A DNA stretch of 44,083 nucleotides, taken from positions 1 to 44,083 of the forward strand of contig CAKSAM010000022.1 of assembly GCA_934436245.1 (NCBI GenBank), read 5' to 3'. Made by a program: the position numbers and the translations under genes. Position 1 is the first letter of the stretch. Every line of letters begins with the position of its first letter. The stretch is from an uncultured Acetatifactor sp. Its GTDB lineage: Bacteria > Bacillota > Clostridia > Lachnospirales > Lachnospiraceae. A model generated the notes under the pieces. That model had not been told where the DNA came from, searched no databases, and saw only the letters and a program-made list of their open reading frames with translations. Below, piece by piece: positions 24,535-33,268 of this stretch.

Positions 24535-25884
24535 CTATCCACATTCTCCGCCTCGTATAGACTTCACCAACAGCGGCACCTCAAACAGCAGCATCACAAT
24601 CCATCCGATCATATTCGCCCAGGCCAGGCTGGCGAATTCCATATGTAGCAGACGGAGCATTACAAACACTGCCACAACTCTGCCGAACATATTCATAAAG
24701 GTACTGTACAATGTCACCTTCAGGTCGCCTATACCTCGGAAAAATCCCTGGATACCGTTGGTCAGTCCCGGCAGAAGATACATCCAGGAGATCAGATGCA
24801 GGTAGCTGATACCCAGCGAAACCACCTGTGCATCCCCATCTTCGGCAAACAATGTCATGATCTGCGGAGCCAGTCCCCAGATTATGCACAATAATCCGAT
24901 AGAATAAGCCAGTTCGATCAACAGACCTGTCTGGAATCCCTTCTTCATCCGCTCCTTGTGTCCGGCACCCTTGTTCTGCGCCAGAAATGTAGTCATGGCA
25001 TGTCCGATATTCTGCTGTGGCGTATAAGCAAAATCATCCACACGGTTCACTGCGGTAAACGCCGCCATCACTGCTACTCCCTGCGTATTGACCACTGACT
25101 GGATGATCAGCTTTCCCAGCTGCAGGCATACCTGCTGCATGGCACTGGTGCTTCCATAGCTTACCGTTTTACCCAGCAGGCTTTTATCAAATACCCACCA
25201 TTTTTTCCCAAGGCATAACAGTGGGATCTTTTTTTTAATATAAATACCGCATAACAGGCAGCACAGGCCTTCGCTGCATACCGTGGCAATGGCACTTCCC
25301 ACGACACCCCATCGCAATACCACGACAAAAAACAGATCTCCGAGAACATTTAAGAGGGCGCTGGTCACCAGAAAATACAGTGGCGTCCTGCTGTCTCCCA
25401 GTGCCCGCATGGTGTTCGCAAGAAAATTATATATAAACGTGAAGATCAGACCCAGAAAAATGATTCGAAGATAGCCGGCCGCCTCCGGAACCGCTGTCTC
25501 CGGCACCCGGATCAATTTAAGAACAGGCACTGCCAACAGTAGCATCAGCAGAGAAAAAACGATAGAAAATCCACATCCTGCCAGCATCGTCGTACTGATC
25601 TGCTTTGACAGCGTGTCATAATCTTTTGCTCCATACTGGGAACTCATAAGGACACTGGCTCCCATGCACATCCCACTGATCAGCAATATGGCAATGTTCA
25701 TAATCGGAGTGGAAGTACCTACTGCCGCCAATGCCTGTTCCCCTACATACTTTCCTACAATCACAGAATCTGTGGCATTGTAAGTCAGCTGAAACAGGTT
25801 GCCCAGTACCAGGGGAATCGTAAAGGATACCAGGGGTAACAGTATCTTTCCCTTGGTCATATCATATTTCTCTATCGTACTCAT
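24535..25884 (-). CDS. MATE family multidrug/cation exporter
   Basis: 449 residues, twelve predicted membrane segments. DMTKGKILLPLVSFTIPLVLG at the N-terminus, the QLTYNATDSVIVGKYVG loop, and the second-half repeat NRVDDFAYTPQQNIGHAM are typical of the Clostridia MATE subfamily. Likely exports drugs or organic cations with Na+ or H+. Four bases after the anti-sigma candidate gene, so probably part of that sigma factor's operon. Confidence 0.92.
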   Translation of the reverse strand: MSTIEKYDMTKGKILLPLVSFTIPLVLGNLFQLTYNATDSVIVGKYVGEQALAAVGTSTPIMNIAILLISGMCMGASVLMSSQYGAKDYDTLSKQISTTMLAGCGFSIVFSLLMLLLAVPVLKLIRVPETAVPEAAGYLRIIFLGLIFTFIYNFLANTMRALGDSRTPLYFLVTSALLNVLGDLFFVVVLRWGVVGSAIATVCSEGLCCLLCGIYIKKKIPLLCLGKKWWVFDKSLLGKTVSYGSTSAMQQVCLQLGKLIIQSVVNTQGVAVMAAFTAVNRVDDFAYTPQQNIGHAMTTFLAQNKGAGHKERMKKGFQTGLLIELAYSIGLLCIIWGLAPQIMTLFAEDGDAQVVSLGISYLHLISWMYLLPGLTNGIQGFFRGIGDLKVTLYSTFMNMFGRVVAVFVMLRLLHMEFASLAWANMIGWIVMLLFEVPLLVKSIRGGECG

Positions 25885-25888
25885 TGCC

Positions 25889-26476
25889 TTATTGTCCTTT
25901 CGCTGTCATTTTCTGCGGCAGTTGTCTGCCCTGTTTCTTGAAGCTTCCGTCATCTTCCGGAAGCTTCTCCGCTGCTTCCTGCGATACTTCATTACCGCTG
26001 ACGGATAACTCACTTCCCTGGCTTGCGTTCTCCGTTTTTACACTATCCAGGCCACTCTGTTTCTGCCCATCCGCACTGTTCCCGGATGCTGCCTGCTGTT
26101 CGCTGTCTGCCAAAGCCAACTCCGGCACTTCTGCCATATCGACGCTATCTGCCACTGCATCCTCTGACTGCGCAGTATCAGCCACCACCTCTTCCGGGGT
26201 CTCCTGATCCGCAGTCATACTATATGCCTGCTGTGGTACTGCCATCGCCGCACTGCCGGTATTGTCCGCCATTTTGGTGCTGCTCATTGTCACATACAAT
26301 ACTCCCACCACTGCAAAACACAGACAGGCTGCTGCAATCCGGGATGCATAACGCATTGAGAACTTATGCACTTTTCCGGCATTCCTTTTTGTGCCCTGTT
26401 CACTGCGAAGCAGCAATTCTTCGTCCACTCCGGACATTGCCCGGAACAGTTTTTCTTCTCTTGGCTTTTCATTCAT
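25889..26476 (-). CDS. Single-pass membrane protein, candidate anti-sigma factor
   Basis: 195 residues. Start ATG 26476 with TGGAG six bases upstream; the ATG four codons earlier lacks a site. A 45-residue cytoplasmic N-terminus (FRAMSGVDEELLLRSE) is followed by one membrane segment (about 47-66) and an external low-complexity tail rich in A, S, D, E and Q. The N-terminal cytoplasmic domain and its place right after an ECF-like sigma gene support an anti-sigma role. No zinc-binding HXXXCXXC motif is visible, so the class is not certain. Confidence 0.6.
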   Translation of the reverse strand: MNEKPREEKLFRAMSGVDEELLLRSEQGTKRNAGKVHKFSMRYASRIAAACLCFAVVGVLYVTMSSTKMADNTGSAAMAVPQQAYSMTADQETPEEVVADTAQSEDAVADSVDMAEVPELALADSEQQAASGNSADGQKQSGLDSVKTENASQGSELSVSGNEVSQEAAEKLPEDDGSFKKQGRQLPQKMTAKGQ

Positions 26477-26567
26477 ATTAATCTCCATTCCGCAGATGAT
26501 TCCTTCCGTCGGAGGAATTGCGAATCAAATTCCATATTGGATTCTGCGATAAGTGCCTCTTTCCCGT

Positions 26568-27128
26568 CTATAAAACGATTCCCTGCCGTTCCAGATATTT
26601 CTGTAATTTTTTCCTCGTACGGAACAGGGAAGTCTTTACCGTATTCAGATTCATTCCATAACGTTTCGCAATCTCCGCATATTCCTCAACGAACCAGTAT
26701 CTGCGCAGGAAAATATTGCACTCCTGCTCCGGAAGTGTATGCAGAAATGCATTCATACTGCGCTCCAGTTCCGCAGTCTCCACTATCTCTTCTGTATTAT
26801 GTTCCGCCGGAATGCATTCTGCCAGCTCATCCAGTGTCGTATCCATCACACCATTACCACGTTTTTGTGCATTTTTTGCTTTCCATCTATCAAACGACAA
26901 ATTCCGGGTGATTGTTCCCAGAAACAGTTCCAGACGATTCGGTTTTTTCGGAGGGATCGCATTCCACGCTCTCATCCATGTATCATTCAGACACTCTTCG
27001 GTATCCTCTCTGTCATGCAGAATATGATAGGCAATACTATAACAATATTTTCCGTAACTGTTTTGTGTCTCCACGATGGCCTGCTCATTTCTCGCCCAGT
27101 ACAATTCCAGGATTGCAGTATCTTCCAC
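26568..27128 (-). CDS. RNA polymerase sigma factor, ECF type
   Basis: 186 residues from GTG 27128, chosen because AAAGGAG is seven bases upstream; the frame is open eleven codons further but without a site. Region 2 (about 8-80: YSIAYHILHDREDTEECLNDTWMRAW) and region 4 (about 120-180: YAEIAKRYGMNLNTVKTSLFRTRKKL) are both present, no region 1 or 3. Likely controls its own operon with the anti-sigma candidate, MATE exporter and sfsA. Confidence 0.9.
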   Translation of the reverse strand: MEDTAILELYWARNEQAIVETQNSYGKYCYSIAYHILHDREDTEECLNDTWMRAWNAIPPKKPNRLELFLGTITRNLSFDRWKAKNAQKRGNGVMDTTLDELAECIPAEHNTEEIVETAELERSMNAFLHTLPEQECNIFLRRYWFVEEYAEIAKRYGMNLNTVKTSLFRTRKKLQKYLERQGIVL

Positions 27129-27142
27129 AGGCTTTCTCCTTT

Positions 27143-27183
27143 CCAGAAAGGGCACTGCCACAGATTTTCTGCAACAGTGCCCC
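27143..27183 (-). terminator. Hairpin between the chemoreceptor and sigma factor genes
   Basis: GGGCACTG (27182-27175) pairs with CAGTGCCC (27157-27150), GCAGA/TCTGT inside, followed by only TTTCT. Strong stem but weak U tract, so some read-through into the sigma gene is possible. The sigma ribosome site follows immediately. Confidence 0.55.
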
Positions 27184-27215
27184 TCATTTCCTTTATTTAC
27201 TCCGACAGGTCAATA

Positions 27216-28979
27216 CTACAGCTGGAATTTCTTCGCATTCGCACTCAATTCATTAGCAATCATATTCAGCTGTGCGGTAGCCTGTCTGCACTCCTCCACG
27301 ATCTCAGCCAGCTGATCCATGGTAGCCGCAGTTTCTTCAGTGCTTGCCGCATTGTTCTGGGATATCTCTGTCAGTCCGTCGATTTTTTCTACTACATCAG
27401 TCTTATAGCTTTCAATATGATCCAGTTCCTGGGAGATCACATTGATCTCGCCTACTACTTTCTGCACTTCCTGATTCAAAGTGCCGAAGACATTCAGCGT
27501 TGCACCCAGCTTCTCATTCTGCTGATGGATCTCGCCTACTACACCGTTCATGATTTCCACACTCTGGTTCGAATTACTGATCAGATTCTCTACAATGCCC
27601 CGGATCTTGTCAGCAGATTCCCTGGACTGGTCTGCCAGACCGCGGATCTCCTCCGCCACAACTGCGAAACCTCTTCCCATTTCTCCGGCTCTTGCTGCCT
27701 CAATGCTGGCATTTAAGGACAACAGATTCGTCTGGTTTGCAATACCTGCAATGATATCCGTAGCTGCCTGAATCGCCTGTGCGGATTCGTTGGTAATATT
27801 GGTCTGCTCCTGTACCTGATCCACAGATTTCTGTGTATGGGAACTGATCTCTAACAGTTCCTTCAAGGTACTGTCTACTGTTGCATTGCTGTCCTTCATG
27901 TTGGCAGCACTGCTGCTTAACGCACTAATACTGTCAGCAGTACGGTTCAGTGCATTGCTCATATCGTTCATGCTCTCGCTGACTTTCTGGGTATCCGCTG
28001 CCTGTGTGGTAGCTCCCTGGGCAATCTCGTTCACCGCCGTGTTCACGGAAGAGATCGACTGTCCGATACTGTCAAAATTGCTGGTAAAAGTACCGGTAAA
28101 CGCATTCATATCCTTCATGGAATGATGAATATCTGTAATGATCCTGGAGAATCCGGTCACTACGGAGTTCACTGCTCTCGCGATCTTTCCCACTTCATCG
28201 GTACGGTTGATCAGTTTACCGGATACCGCAAAGTCCAGTTTGCCTTCAGCTACCAGATCCAGATTCGATACCACCCTTAATAATGCTTTGGAGATCAATG
28301 TCACAACCAATATGGTAGACACGCAGAACACCAACAGCAATACCACTAGAAAAATCGTATTGGAAGAAACCACGCCACTGTAAACTGCCGCTATATCTTT
28401 CACCGGAAGTGCCACGGCGAGGATACCGACCGCATTTTGACCATCTTCCCCATAGATTGGTGTCATGTACGCATAATAACGTTCACTGCCCAGTTTCACG
28501 GAAGTACTGTAATAATTTTCTCCCGCCAGCACCTGATCAGCTACCGCATCATTCAACCGGATGCCGGATTCATTGATATCAGATACAGCAAGTTCTTTTC
28601 CCCAGAACAAAGCAACATCCACACCGGTATTTTCCTTAAAAGTCTCCAGAAATACCAGATTATCGCTTAAGTTGATCTCTCCTTTATAAAGTACTCCGTT
28701 CTCGTAGCGGAATCCCTCTTCCGATGCATTGTTCAGATTCAGCTGCATGGCATATTCGGTTGCAACCAGTTCTTCCCTCACCAGACGTTCTGCCGTATCA
28801 TCTCCCACTGCATCCAGTGCCAGCGAAGCAAAAATAACGATAACCAGCATCGGCACCAGTACCAGTGCCAGAATCTTTACAATCAGATTTGCTCCCTTTC
28901 TGCCTTTAAGATCCTTGATTCCGTTTAATTGTATCGTTCCGTTTTCCCCTTCGTTCTGTCCCTGTTTTACCACTGCCAT
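27216..28979 (-). CDS. Methyl-accepting chemotaxis protein
   Basis: 587 residues from ATG 28979 (AAAGGAGG eleven bases upstream). Cytoplasmic N-terminus of 30 residues, membrane segments at about 33-54 and 208-229, and a Cache-like sensor between them with [18 protein letters not shown] and a GILAVALPV strand. HAMP about 230-285; signalling domain with [20 protein letters not shown] at the tip and a carboxy-terminal SANAKKF. Ligand unknown. Own sigma-A promoter and a structured leader rather than a sigma-28 promoter, unusual for a motility gene here. Confidence 0.93.
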   Translation of the reverse strand: MAVVKQGQNEGENGTIQLNGIKDLKGRKGANLIVKILALVLVPMLVIVIFASLALDAVGDDTAERLVREELVATEYAMQLNLNNASEEGFRYENGVLYKGEINLSDNLVFLETFKENTGVDVALFWGKELAVSDINESGIRLNDAVADQVLAGENYYSTSVKLGSERYYAYMTPIYGEDGQNAVGILAVALPVKDIAAVYSGVVSSNTIFLVVLLLVFCVSTILVVTLISKALLRVVSNLDLVAEGKLDFAVSGKLINRTDEVGKIARAVNSVVTGFSRIITDIHHSMKDMNAFTGTFTSNFDSIGQSISSVNTAVNEIAQGATTQAADTQKVSESMNDMSNALNRTADSISALSSSAANMKDSNATVDSTLKELLEISSHTQKSVDQVQEQTNITNESAQAIQAATDIIAGIANQTNLLSLNASIEAARAGEMGRGFAVVAEEIRGLADQSRESADKIRGIVENLISNSNQSVEIMNGVVGEIHQQNEKLGATLNVFGTLNQEVQKVVGEINVISQELDHIESYKTDVVEKIDGLTEISQNNAASTEETAATMDQLAEIVEECRQATAQLNMIANELSANAKKFQL

Positions 28980-29023
28980 GAATAAAGCAACCTCCTTTGT
29001 ACCCTTGTAATACCCAAGATTTA

Positions 29024-29096
29024 TGATACTGCCCGGATATACGCAGATCAGACCGGCCTGTGAGAGCACCCGGTACGAAACCATCCGTAAGTATCA
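29024..29096 (-). ncRNA. Structured 5' leader of the chemoreceptor gene
   Basis: The transcript region is closed by TGATACT (29096-29090) with AGTATCA (29030-29024). Inside, CGGAT/ATCCG forms a second helix and GGTttcgtACC plus CCGG...CCGG form two inner hairpins, a multi-branched fold of 73 nt ending about 45 nt before the start codon. I could not match it to c-di-GMP-I, c-di-GMP-II or other riboswitches I know. Confidence 0.4.
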
Positions 29097-29109
29097 AATA
29101 TATACAAGA

Positions 29110-29138
29110 ATTATACCGCACCATTGTCTTCGACTCAA
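29110..29138 (-). promoter_or_regulatory. Sigma-A type promoter of the chemoreceptor gene
   Basis: TTGAGT (29138-29133), 17 bases, TATAAT (29115-29110). Start near 29103, immediately before the structured leader. Confidence 0.8.
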
Positions 29139-29186
29139 CTGAATTTTTCAATTTGTGACATTTTTGTGCAGTTGTTGTAGAATCCC

Positions 29187-29945
29187 TTACTTTTCCGCAA
29201 TCAGATCCTTGATCACTTCCCCTGCCAGGATCAGTCCCGCTACAGACGGAACAAAAGAAATGCTTCCGGGGATAGCTCTTCTGTCGGTACATTTATGAGT
29301 GGAACCGGGAGGGCATACACAGCCGGTTCTGCAGCTGTTTTCCATGTTTTCCAGAGGCTTTACGGAAGCTTCGGTGGAATATACCACTTTAAGCTTCTTC
29401 ACACCGCGCTTTTTCAGCTCTCTGCGCATGACCTTTGCCAAGGGGCACATGGTGGTCTTGTAAATATCCGCTACGTGGAACTGAGTCGGATCCAGCTTGT
29501 TGCCGGCGCCCATGCAGCTGATAACGGGAACGCCCGCAGCCTTCGCCTGCATAATGATCTCCAGCTTCGCCGTCACGGTATCCACCGCATCCACGACATA
29601 ATCATATTGTGAAAAGTCGAACTGATCCGCCGTCTCCGGCAGGTAGAAGCACTTGTGCACCGTCACCTTTGCCTCCGGGTTGATAGAATGGATCCGTTCC
29701 TCGCAGACATCCACTTTGTATTTACCGATGGTCTTCCGGGTGGCAATGATCTGCCGGTTGATATTGGTCAGACATACTTTGTCATCGTCCACCAGGTCAA
29801 AAGCGCCGACACCGCTGCGCGCCAGGGCTTCCACCACATAGCCGCCAACACCGCCGATACCGAATACCGCCACTCTGGCTCCGTACAGGTGCTGCATTGC
29901 CTCCTTGCCGATCAATAATTCAGTTCTGGAAAATTCGTTTAACAT
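29187..29945 (-). CDS. tcdA: tRNA threonylcarbamoyladenosine dehydratase (TcdA/CsdL)
   Basis: 252 residues, ThiF/E1-like fold. ATP-binding VFGIGGVGGYVVEALARSG (about 27-45), the NRQ arginine motif at about 63, and DYVVDAVDTV. It converts t6A37 to cyclic ct6A in ANN-decoding tRNAs using ATP. Length and motifs match TcdA rather than ThiF or MoeB. A CVCPPGS segment lies in the loop near 215. The gene appears to stand alone. Confidence 0.93.
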   Translation of the reverse strand: MLNEFSRTELLIGKEAMQHLYGARVAVFGIGGVGGYVVEALARSGVGAFDLVDDDKVCLTNINRQIIATRKTIGKYKVDVCEERIHSINPEAKVTVHKCFYLPETADQFDFSQYDYVVDAVDTVTAKLEIIMQAKAAGVPVISCMGAGNKLDPTQFHVADIYKTTMCPLAKVMRRELKKRGVKKLKVVYSTEASVKPLENMENSCRTGCVCPPGSTHKCTDRRAIPGSISFVPSVAGLILAGEVIKDLIAEK

Positions 29946-29974
29946 ATGCGTGCAATCCTTTTCTTCTATAATGA

Positions 29975-30013
29975 TAAAAAGAACACACGGAATTCTAAGT
30001 CTCCCATGTGTCC
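29975..30013 (-). terminator. Intrinsic terminator of the galacturonate operon
   Basis: GGACACATGG (30013-30004) pairs with CCGTGTGTTC (29990-29981), two G-U pairs, followed by TTTTTAT. A smaller ATACTCT-TACG-AGAGTAT hairpin lies nearer the stop codon. Confidence 0.8.
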
Positions 30014-30080
30014 TCTCGCAATTACTTATATTGTTCCTACTATTTTACTGGGAATACTCTCGTAAGAGTATAACATATCT

Positions 30081-30917
30081 TTACAGATTGTCATAGAGTC
30101 CCTGAATAAAATTTTTCACCTGGACATTATTTTCCGGAGTGGTATCCTCCAGAGTGGCATGGATAAAGGGCTTGCGCTCCTTCATAAACTTCAATACAGA
30201 AGTATAATCCATCTGTCCGAGACCGCAGCCTACAGAACGAAGCTTCCCGTCCTCTGGAATAAAATCTTTCAGATGTATCATAGCCACATCCTCACCCAGC
30301 AGGTCGATGGCTTCATCCACGATCGCCACCTGATCCTTATAATTGCAGTAATCCAGCAGGTTCACCGGATCCAGAATGATCTGAAGGTTGGGAGAATTGA
30401 TCTCATCCAGCACTCTTCTGGCTCTGGCAGGATTATATACAATATGCTTCCATACCGGCTCGATGGCCATGACAACGCCCATCTGCTCCGCATATTTTAC
30501 TACCGGGCGTAAGTTGGTGATAAAGGTCTGTAACGCTTCTTCTCCGTGGCATTCCGGTACCGCAGTATAGGTCTCGTTGGGAGCACCGGTCTCGGTTCCC
30601 ACCACACCGCAGCCCAGCCAGGAGGCAAAACGGATATGTGCCATATAACGGTGGGTAATTTTCGCAAGCTGCTCCGGGTTGGGATTTGCCAGATTCAGAT
30701 AGCATCCAAGTACCGCAACATCCACCTGATTTTTCGCAAATACATTTTTCATATACATGGCAAGTCCCGGGGTCAGTGCCTCATCCGTGGTGGGGAACTC
30801 GCTGATCACCTTGCCAGGAGCCAGATGTCCGCAGGCAAAGCCCAGCTCATGGACATTGGCAATACGCTCCTCAAAAGGAAGCTTTTTCGTGTCATGTAAA
30901 CGGATTCCTAACTGCAT
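30081..30917 (-). CDS. Sugar phosphate isomerase/epimerase family TIM-barrel protein
   Basis: 278 residues from ATG 30917 (MQLGIRLHD) with GGAGG five to six bases upstream; the frame stays open upstream through the palindromic repeat, which is not protein. Barrel strands and likely metal ligands: E at VVMAIEPVW, D at LQIILDPVN, H at VAMIHLKDF, E at ATLEDTTPE, the pattern of xylose-isomerase-like (AP endonuclease 2) enzymes. Last gene of the galacturonate operon, so it probably isomerises or epimerises a uronate-derived sugar; the exact substrate is unknown. Confidence 0.82.
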   Translation of the reverse strand: MQLGIRLHDTKKLPFEERIANVHELGFACGHLAPGKVISEFPTTDEALTPGLAMYMKNVFAKNQVDVAVLGCYLNLANPNPEQLAKITHRYMAHIRFASWLGCGVVGTETGAPNETYTAVPECHGEEALQTFITNLRPVVKYAEQMGVVMAIEPVWKHIVYNPARARRVLDEINSPNLQIILDPVNLLDYCNYKDQVAIVDEAIDLLGEDVAMIHLKDFIPEDGKLRSVGCGLGQMDYTSVLKFMKERKPFIHATLEDTTPENNVQVKNFIQGLYDNL

Positions 30918-30982
30918 AATTTCCTCCATTCCGATCACGGCTCTTGGACCGTATTCTCTTATGTTTGCCGTACTACAGCGTA

Positions 30983-31096
30983 CGCTCATTATATCATGAT
31001 TCGCACCTTCGGTGCTTACCGTTGCTTCGCAACTATCATGATCAAATTCGCCGTTCGCCAATCATGCAAGCATGTTGGCTCTCTTGCGCTCATTAT
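30983..31096. repeat. Palindromic intergenic repeat element
   Basis: About 100 bases bounded by direct repeats CGCTCATTAT (30983-30992 and 31087-31096). Inside on the minus strand are compact hairpins GTTGC-GAA-GCAAC, GCACC-GAA-GGTGC and CATGC-TT-GCATG, the first two flanked by ATCATGAT palindromes. Sits between the GH28 stop and the next gene. Related fragments occur at 32672-32687 and 36222-36275. Confidence 0.6.
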
Positions 31097-32653
31097 TCAG
31101 TGGCGGATCAGCTCATCCACGCCTTCCAGCTCGTAGGCCTCTCCGGCCTGTCCTTCGATTTTCACGTTATCCAGAGTGAGTTTTGCAACATTTCTTGCAA
31201 ACAGACCTCTCTTGCTGCTTTTTTCAACGCCCTCCGACATGGCGGGCACATCACATTTTGCATCCTCAGCATAGCTGATGGAGATATCCTTCATATAGAT
31301 CTCCTCGATCTTCTGCTCAGGAAGTCCGTCGAAGAACGCAGCTGCCACATGGCAGTTGGTGCATTCCATATTTTCAAATACCATCCTTTTCACCTGCGGT
31401 GTTCTATCATCCACAGGATAGACGTCTCTGGACTGTACATAGGTGGTCTTGCCGTCGGGATCACAGAAATAGAAGCAGTTTACCACAAGCGGTGTCATTA
31501 CATGATCCAGGGTCAGATTCCGGAAAATGATGTTGCTTAGAATCGCATCTTTTCCTCTGCCGCGGCGGGTCTTGATACGCAGTCCTCTGTCCGTATGGCG
31601 GAAAATACAGTCTTCCACCGTCAGGTTTACCACGCCACCTGCCATTTCACTTCCCAGAGTTACGGCACCGTGGCCGTTCTCCATAAGACACTGGCGGATA
31701 TGGATATTCTCGGAAGGAGTCTTATGCTTTCTACCCATGTAGATTTTTCCGCTCTTGACTGCGATACAGTCATCCCCCAGGGAGAAACGCACGCCCAGGA
31801 TCTCCACATTTTTGCAGGACTCGGGATCCAGTCCATCGGTGTTGGGAGAATCGCTGGGATTCTGCACGGTCACACCGATGAATTTCAGATCATTACTGAA
31901 ATAAGGATGCAGGGTCCAGGAAGGGGAATTGCAGAAGGTCACTCCCTGCAAAGTCACATTTTTACATCCGCTGATGAAAAACAGTCTGGGGCGGAAGGCG
32001 ATGTTCATGACCTTGGGATCCTTCCACCAGTTTTCTTTCGAAGCGTTGCCGTTGATCCTACCCTGTCCGTAGATCACCACATCTTCTGCACCGATACCGC
32101 AGATGATGCCGGAGAACATAGGTAAGGGATTGCCCTCCCAGGTGCCGAGATTGTACTCGTCAGTCTCATCATAGCTTTGCAGCATACCGGGGAATGTAGG
32201 GAATTTCTCTCTGTCGGTAAAAGCCTTAAGCTCTGCACCCTCTGCCAGTTCGATCCGGATATGGCTCTTTAAGAACAGACTGGTGATGCGATAGGTTCCT
32301 GCCGGGAAATATACTCTGCTGTTCACCGGGCATGCCATGATGGCAGCCTGGATAAAGTGGGTATCATCATGCTCGCCGTCACCTTTGGCACCGAATCTGG
32401 TCACATCCAGAGTTACATACTCGTAATCCGTCTTGAAGGATACCTCACCCTGCTTTTCTCCGTTCACATATGCTTCCACCACATATTTCTGATCCGGCTT
32501 CAGGCCAAACAGGGAAGTGATCGTCTTCTCAGTGGTCAGAATGGTCTCACCGTTTAATCGTAATTCTACGGGCTGTTTTGTAAAATATCTGCCGCCATCT
32601 GCGATCTCTATAGTCGCACTTCGGGCAGTATGCATAATATGTCTGATTTCCAT
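31097..32653 (-). CDS. GH28 family polygalacturonase-type hydrolase, intracellular
   Basis: 518 residues, no signal peptide. Residues 1-75 form a fibronectin-III-like domain; the right-handed beta helix (80-500) begins VTRFGAKGDGEHDDTHFIQAA. Catalytic motifs are all present: NTDGLDPESC, GDDCIAVKSGK, GHGAVTLGSEM and RGLRIKTRRGRG. GH28 enzymes hydrolyse alpha-1,4-galacturonan; without export this one should cleave imported oligogalacturonides from their ends, releasing galacturonate for UxaC/B/A encoded around it. Confidence 0.93.
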   Translation of the reverse strand: MEIRHIMHTARSATIEIADGGRYFTKQPVELRLNGETILTTEKTITSLFGLKPDQKYVVEAYVNGEKQGEVSFKTDYEYVTLDVTRFGAKGDGEHDDTHFIQAAIMACPVNSRVYFPAGTYRITSLFLKSHIRIELAEGAELKAFTDREKFPTFPGMLQSYDETDEYNLGTWEGNPLPMFSGIICGIGAEDVVIYGQGRINGNASKENWWKDPKVMNIAFRPRLFFISGCKNVTLQGVTFCNSPSWTLHPYFSNDLKFIGVTVQNPSDSPNTDGLDPESCKNVEILGVRFSLGDDCIAVKSGKIYMGRKHKTPSENIHIRQCLMENGHGAVTLGSEMAGGVVNLTVEDCIFRHTDRGLRIKTRRGRGKDAILSNIIFRNLTLDHVMTPLVVNCFYFCDPDGKTTYVQSRDVYPVDDRTPQVKRMVFENMECTNCHVAAAFFDGLPEQKIEEIYMKDISISYAEDAKCDVPAMSEGVEKSSKRGLFARNVAKLTLDNVKIEGQAGEAYELEGVDELIRH

Positions 32654-32671
32654 GCGCTGTTTCCTCTCGTT

Positions 32672-32687
32672 ATTATATCATGATTCG
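32672..32687. repeat. Partial copy of the palindromic intergenic repeat
   Basis: ATTATATCATGATTCG is identical to 30988-31003. It lies 15-20 bases before the GH28 ribosome site and includes TATAAT on the minus strand, though no good -35 accompanies it. Confidence 0.5.
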
Positions 32688-32719
32688 TAAAACCGTTCTT
32701 GCAGAATGTCTCTGAATAG

Positions 32720-33193
32720 TCAGCACATCTGATATTTTTCCGCTAAAAGTAAATATTCCCCGCATGCCTTCTGTACGGCATCACAGAATACTTTTTTTGC
32801 AGTATCGTCCATAGTGAACTTCTTCGCTTTCTCATCATAATACTGCTCCAGCATACGCTTTACCGCACTGCGGAAATCATCCAGAAGCTCTCTGTAATTC
32901 TCATAGATCTCCGGACTGATCTGCTCTACGGTATGAAGCACTGCCGCTGTGTAATCTGCACCGTTCGCTGCGGTAAATTCACTATCTGCATGTTTTTTCA
33001 GCACACACATCTGCGCCATGATATCCGGATAGCCTTCTTTTTTATTCTCCGTGGTCTCATAGGCCGCATAGACAGGATACACCAAATCCGCCGCCTGATA
33101 AATGTTGCCCAGGCCTGCGCTCTGCTGCACAGCTGCCAGATCGAAAATGCCTTCCTCCGTGCGGGGAAGTGCCTTGATTTCCTGAATTGTCAT
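32720..33193 (-). CDS. Uncharacterised protein in the galacturonate operon
   Basis: 157 residues, soluble, helical, no signal peptide. Start ATG 33193 with GGAGG four bases upstream. The segment LVYPVYAAYETTENKKEGYP with a following HADSEF recalls alpha-helical repeats of unsaturated glucuronyl/rhamnogalacturonyl hydrolases (GH88/GH105), but it is far shorter than those (over 350 residues) and I see no catalytic Asp pair. Probably a small standalone helical protein or a truncated relative. Located between uxaA and GH28, so likely in pectin use. Confidence 0.6.
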   Translation of the reverse strand: MTIQEIKALPRTEEGIFDLAAVQQSAGLGNIYQAADLVYPVYAAYETTENKKEGYPDIMAQMCVLKKHADSEFTAANGADYTAAVLHTVEQISPEIYENYRELLDDFRSAVKRMLEQYYDEKAKKFTMDDTAKKVFCDAVQKACGEYLLLAEKYQMC

Positions 33194-33210
33194 GATTCCT
33201 CCTATATAAC

Positions 33211-33251
33211 AAAGGCGTTCTCCTGCCCGTTTATTGTAACAAAAGAACGCC
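33211..33251 (-). terminator. Hairpin after uxaA inside the operon
   Basis: GGCGTTCT (33251-33244) pairs with AGAACGCC (33221-33214), followed by only TTTGTT. Probably a partial terminator or message-protecting hairpin. Confidence 0.45.
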
Positions 33252-33268
33252 GTTTTGTGTATGATCTT

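Noticed and set aside
26739..27716. 325-codon plus-strand frame opposite the sigma factor and chemoreceptor
   Set aside because: Antisense to two well-supported genes, no ribosome site, composition typical of a shadow frame.
28980..29084. Upstream extension of the second chemoreceptor ([12 protein letters not shown]...)
   Set aside because: It falls inside the structured leader; AAAGGAGG marks the ATG at 28979.
29024..29096. c-di-GMP-I or c-di-GMP-II riboswitch before the chemoreceptor
   Set aside because: The conserved cores of either class are not found, although the fold and context are suggestive.
30918..31061. Upstream extension of the TIM-barrel protein (MANGEFDHDSCEATVS...)
   Set aside because: The extension is the translated palindromic repeat; a strong ribosome site precedes the internal ATG at 30917.
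32672..32687. Internal promoter for GH28 (TATAAT within the repeat)
   Set aside because: No acceptable -35 at 16-18 bases; the same TATAAT occurs in the other repeat copy, so it is explained by the repeat.
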